Below, piece after piece: positions 61,481 through 64,000 of a stretch of 64,000 bases of DNA. Numbering within the stretch: the first letter of the stretch is position 1; the number at the start of each line of letters is the position of its first letter. The notes under the pieces are model-generated. The model did not search any database. It saw only the letters and a list, made by a program, of their open reading frames with translations, and had not been told where the DNA came from. Source of the stretch: BMS3ABIN03 sp964418885 (GTDB lineage Bacteria > Bacteroidota > Ignavibacteria > Ignavibacteriales > Ignavibacteriaceae). The stretch is from NCBI GenBank assembly GCA_964418885.1, contig CAYQNW010000005.1:1-64000 (forward strand), given 5' to 3'. The translations under genes were made by a program, and so were the position numbers.

Positions 61481-62501
61481 CTCTCCGCTTAAATGGATTG
61501 AGCTTTTTTCCAATACTTTTTATAAATCGATTTGTTTTCACGTAACTATTTACGATGAACGTCAGTAAGCGCATACCCGGTTTCAGTTTTTCACGAGCAA
61601 GGAATTCTGCTAATACTTCCGAGAATTCAGGTGTTCTTAAATAGCCGTAAGATTTATGTGGATTTCTTTCCCCGTTTATTTCATAATTGTTATTAACCAC
61701 AAAATCCGTTGCCTTCACTCCATTTGCATTTTTATCGTAATCATCTGCAAGATTATAATTGATTGCAATTTTATCTTCCAGATCTGAGAAGTTATACCAG
61801 TTTCTCTTCACACCCGGAGGAGTCTTTAATTTTTCTTTTATGTGCGGTTTAAGTTTCTGCTCAGTTGCAATTTTACTCATAATGATCGGTAAACCCAGGG
61901 GTGAACCCATTGTAACGAGCGTATCGATTTTAAATCCCGGGAGAAGAAATGTTAACACATCATATATTACAATGGAGCCCATAGAATGTGCGATCAGAAA
62001 AATCTCATCATTCTTATGTTTTTTCAGAACATCGGCAGCTTTTTTTCTTATCACATCCTTTGCAGAATATTTAGTATTGTTTTTATCCCGGTATTCTTCA
62101 GTGTAATAAATTTCCAGCTCTTTGAAGTATTTATGAATTATCATATCGGAGATGAAGGAATAATTTATCGAGAGATCTTCATTCAAAAAAATCTTATCCA
62201 TTTGTTTTTCAATGAAGCCTAAAATTTTTTTACGTATGGGATGTGGCTTTGGAATAAAATTTTCAGGTGCAGGTGTATATTTTTCATTAATGTATAAAGG
62301 ATTTTCTTTGTCGATGATTGTCTCATCCAATGATTTATTATTAAGAACATCCGCCCAGTATATAAGCTCGAAGTTCAGCTTAAAAGTATTTTTGTTAATG
62401 TATTCCAGACCTTCGAGAATTGATTTCAACCACCACTCCTTCAGTGTTTTTTCTGAAGGTTTATTACCTAATCCATGAATTCCTATGATTACTTTAGACA
62501 C
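61464..62501 (-). CDS. Alpha/beta-hydrolase, lipase-like
   Basis: A 345-residue alpha/beta-hydrolase of the PGAP1/lipase-like type. It begins with the oxyanion strand VIIGIHGLGNKPSE, and the nucleophile elbow is Ser173 in IFLIAHSMGSIVIYD, after which comes TLVTMGSPLGLPI. No signal peptide, so it should be cytoplasmic. The stop overlaps glpD by 17 bases. With the GDPD upstream it fits breakdown of phospholipid-derived molecules, though the substrate is not determined. Confidence 0.8.
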   Translation of the reverse strand: MSKVIIGIHGLGNKPSEKTLKEWWLKSILEGLEYINKNTFKLNFELIYWADVLNNKSLDETIIDKENPLYINEKYTPAPENFIPKPHPIRKKILGFIEKQMDKIFLNEDLSINYSFISDMIIHKYFKELEIYYTEEYRDKNNTKYSAKDVIRKKAADVLKKHKNDEIFLIAHSMGSIVIYDVLTFLLPGFKIDTLVTMGSPLGLPIIMSKIATEQKLKPHIKEKLKTPPGVKRNWYNFSDLEDKIAINYNLADDYDKNANGVKATDFVVNNNYEINGERNPHKSYGYLRTPEFSEVLAEFLAREKLKPGMRLLTFIVNSYVKTNRFIKSIGKKLNPFKRRDKDES

Positions 62502-62558
62502 TGCACTATCTGCTTAGAATATAAAATGTGTGTATCTAAAATAACTAATGTTCCCCTT

Positions 62559-63338
62559 TTAATTTTGTAAACCGTTAAAACGGTTAATAATTTTTTCTTT
62601 CAACCATTGAGCACGGTCTGTTGTTATTCCATCAACACCAAAAGACCTCAGCTTCTTTGCTATTTCAGGATCGTTCACCGTCCACACATAAAGCTTCAAT
62701 CCATTCGATTTTATTTTCTGTACAAATTTTTCATCAATCATATTTCCTGCCCATACATCAAGTCCGTCCAGCTTGTGTCCCAGAACTTTAGTGACTAACT
62801 TATCCACTGATGGCGGAAACAGTTTTCCAAAGAATGAACTGTTCAATCCCGAAAGCAAAAGCACTTTATGTTCAGGTAAAACCTGCTTTGCTTTTACAAC
62901 ACCAGAAATATCGAAGCTTATGAATTCAACCTGCTCAGCTTTTAAACCGGAGTTGCTGATTTCTTCCTTTAATAATTTAACAATCTCAGGACCACATTTT
63001 AACTCTATCACCAGCTTTTTCCCCGGCGGGACTGTAACCAGCACTTCATTTAATTCCGGGATCTTTTCATCTACCCATTTACTATCCTTATAAATTTCCA
63101 GGTTTAATTCCTTTAACTCTTTTAATGTTTGATCTTTAACCAGCTTATTTCTTCCCCAAATACGTTTTGTATCTTCGTCGTGAATCACAACAATTTTATT
63201 ATCTTTAGATAAATGCACATCTATCTCAACAGCGTCAGCGTTTTTTCCCCATGCAAGATTAATCGATGCAAGTGTATTCTCAGGTGCATCGTAAGATTCT
63301 CCCCTGTGAGCTATAATTATGCAGTTATTGGAATCCAT
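62559..63338 (-). CDS. Glycerophosphodiester phosphodiesterase
   Basis: A 259-residue TIM-barrel GDPD that cleaves glycerophosphodiesters to glycerol-3-phosphate and an alcohol. The catalytic motifs are IIAHRGESYDAPENTLASI (His11, Arg12, Glu), VEIDVHLSKDNKIVVIHDE (Glu, Asp, His), and the late WTVNDPEIAKKL with the conserved Trp-Thr-Val-Asn. No signal peptide, so it is the cytoplasmic UgpQ type. It lies 57 bases upstream of the hydrolase and glpD on the same strand; its product is the GlpD substrate. Confidence 0.93.
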   Translation of the reverse strand: MDSNNCIIIAHRGESYDAPENTLASINLAWGKNADAVEIDVHLSKDNKIVVIHDEDTKRIWGRNKLVKDQTLKELKELNLEIYKDSKWVDEKIPELNEVLVTVPPGKKLVIELKCGPEIVKLLKEEISNSGLKAEQVEFISFDISGVVKAKQVLPEHKVLLLSGLNSSFFGKLFPPSVDKLVTKVLGHKLDGLDVWAGNMIDEKFVQKIKSNGLKLYVWTVNDPEIAKKLRSFGVDGITTDRAQWLKEKIINRFNGLQN

Positions 63339-63573
63339 AAGGTTTTAAGCTATTGAAACAATTATCTAAGTTTAAAAACACCCAAATTAAAGCAAATTAA
63401 CCAATTAACGCCTGAATAGGTAAAAATAAATAAATAGTATTGCAAAGCTGATATAAATTATATTATTTTTTACATTAAGTCATTATTGATATCCGTTTAC
63501 CTTCTGATTTTACTTCAACGTCTCTTCGAAGGAACATCAATAATTATTTTCTATCATTATTTAAGGAGGTTTT
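63339..63573. other. Intergenic region between divergent genes
   Basis: A 235-base AT-rich region that must carry the promoters of the GDPD operon (leftward) and of the DinB-like gene (rightward). A perfect AAGGAGGT ribosome site lies at 63563-63570. No operator was singled out. Confidence 0.45.
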
Positions 63574-64000
63574 ATGAGAATCGTTAAATATTTTGTTCCA
63601 CTTGTCTTCCTTTTACTCTCTGTACAGAATGTATCAGCCCAAAATTCTATGGATACAAAAATGGATATCGATCCGTTTTTCCAGGGTGTTATAAATGATC
63701 TCAGTGGGGTTGAGGATAAAATTGTATCATTAGCAGAAGCAATTCCACAGGAAGATTATGACTGGAGCCCAATGGAGGGTGTAAGGTCTGTAAGTGAAGT
63801 ATTAAAGCATGTTGCAGGAGCTAATTATTTTTTGTTATCATTTGTTGGCGATAAAATGCCGGAAGGAATGACTGAAGATATGGGAAAAGATGTAACGGAT
63901 AAAGAGCAAATTATAAAAATGGTAAAAGATTCTTATGCTCATACTAAAGAATTTGTCTCTAAAATGAAGCCAAGCGACCTTGATAAAGAAGTAGAGATGT
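63574..64000 (+). CDS. Exported DinB-like protein, truncated at the window end
   Basis: The first 142 codons of a gene that runs past the window. The start is ATG 63574 behind a perfect AAGGAGGT. It has a signal peptide (RIVKYFVPLVFLLLSVQNVSAQ) followed by a four-helix DinB/YfiT-like region: IPQEDYDWSPMEGVRSVSEV and LKHVAGANYFLL, where the conserved His of SEVLKHVAGAN is one metal ligand of the family. The remaining ligands would be beyond the end. Function is unknown; DinB-like proteins include thiol-dependent transferases. Confidence 0.85.
   Translation, partial: MRIVKYFVPLVFLLLSVQNVSAQNSMDTKMDIDPFFQGVINDLSGVEDKIVSLAEAIPQEDYDWSPMEGVRSVSEVLKHVAGANYFLLSFVGDKMPEGMTEDMGKDVTDKEQIIKMVKDSYAHTKEFVSKMKPSDLDKEVEM

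Overview
The window looks like chromosomal DNA of an Ignavibacteria-type member of the Bacteroidota/Chlorobi group. The evidence is the low G+C, four secreted proteins ending in a type IX secretion (T9SS type A) sorting domain with the NYPNPFNP signature typical of that group, a menaquinone gene set, and a large multihaem cytochrome locus pointing to respiratory or metal/extracellular electron transfer. A run of 100 Ns at 3921-4020 shows that this is a scaffold from a draft or metagenome assembly. I found no rRNA, tRNA, CRISPR array, IS element or prophage.

Layout. 1-4136: small stress/housekeeping genes (YCII-like protein, NmrA-like reductase, dimeric alpha-beta barrel protein, Crp/Fnr regulator) and a lipoprotein gene cut by the assembly gap, with several palindromic repeats between them. 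4371-8182: menaquinone genes menB-menA-menE, facing a hotdog thioesterase that may supply the DHNA-CoA hydrolase step. 8184-9992: oxyR and an omega-amidase-like nitrilase. 10195-15225: asd, an NtrB/NtrC-like two-component pair, a degenerate receiver protein preceded by a good sigma-54 promoter match, and a GNAT acetyltransferase. 15662-25395: the electron-transfer locus, with about 50 c-type haem sites in four proteins plus a b-type cytochrome, a Rieske protein and a cytochrome b. 25439-30918: a DUF2339 membrane protein and two von Willebrand A proteins. 31209-35916: an unassigned cluster holding a tiny ORF, an orphan membrane-anchored protein, a very long MORN-repeat secreted protein and a radical SAM/SPASM enzyme. 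35950-43377 (minus): tricorn-like protease, bifunctional FtcD with an inserted C2H2 zinc finger, and an ABC exporter. 43637-49092: sucrose metabolism (PfkB sugar kinase, sucrose-phosphate synthase/phosphatase, sucrose synthase). 49196-58026: STAS protein and four arylsulfotransferase-fold secreted proteins, three of them tandem paralogues. 58028-58429: a bacterial CULT (cereblon ligand-binding) domain protein. 58689-59644: two orphan genes. 59915-63338: glycerophospholipid/glycerol-3-phosphate catabolism. 63574-end: a truncated DinB-like exported protein.

How the genes fit together. Menaquinone made with MenB/A/E would be the quinone used by the 15662-25395 locus: b-type cytochromes and a NapC/ImcH-like heptahaem protein can oxidise menaquinol, the Rieske/cytochrome b pair forms a bc-type module in which an 11-haem protein replaces cytochrome c1, and the 13- and 19-haem proteins can carry electrons through the periplasm. 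The sucrose genes form a closed synthesis/cleavage cycle suited to a compatible solute or carbon reserve.

The items most worth a second look are the CULT protein with its full tri-Trp/zinc spacing, the radical SAM/MORN/orphan cluster, the multihaem locus, the zinc finger in FtcD, and the sigma-54 site next to the NtrC-like gene.
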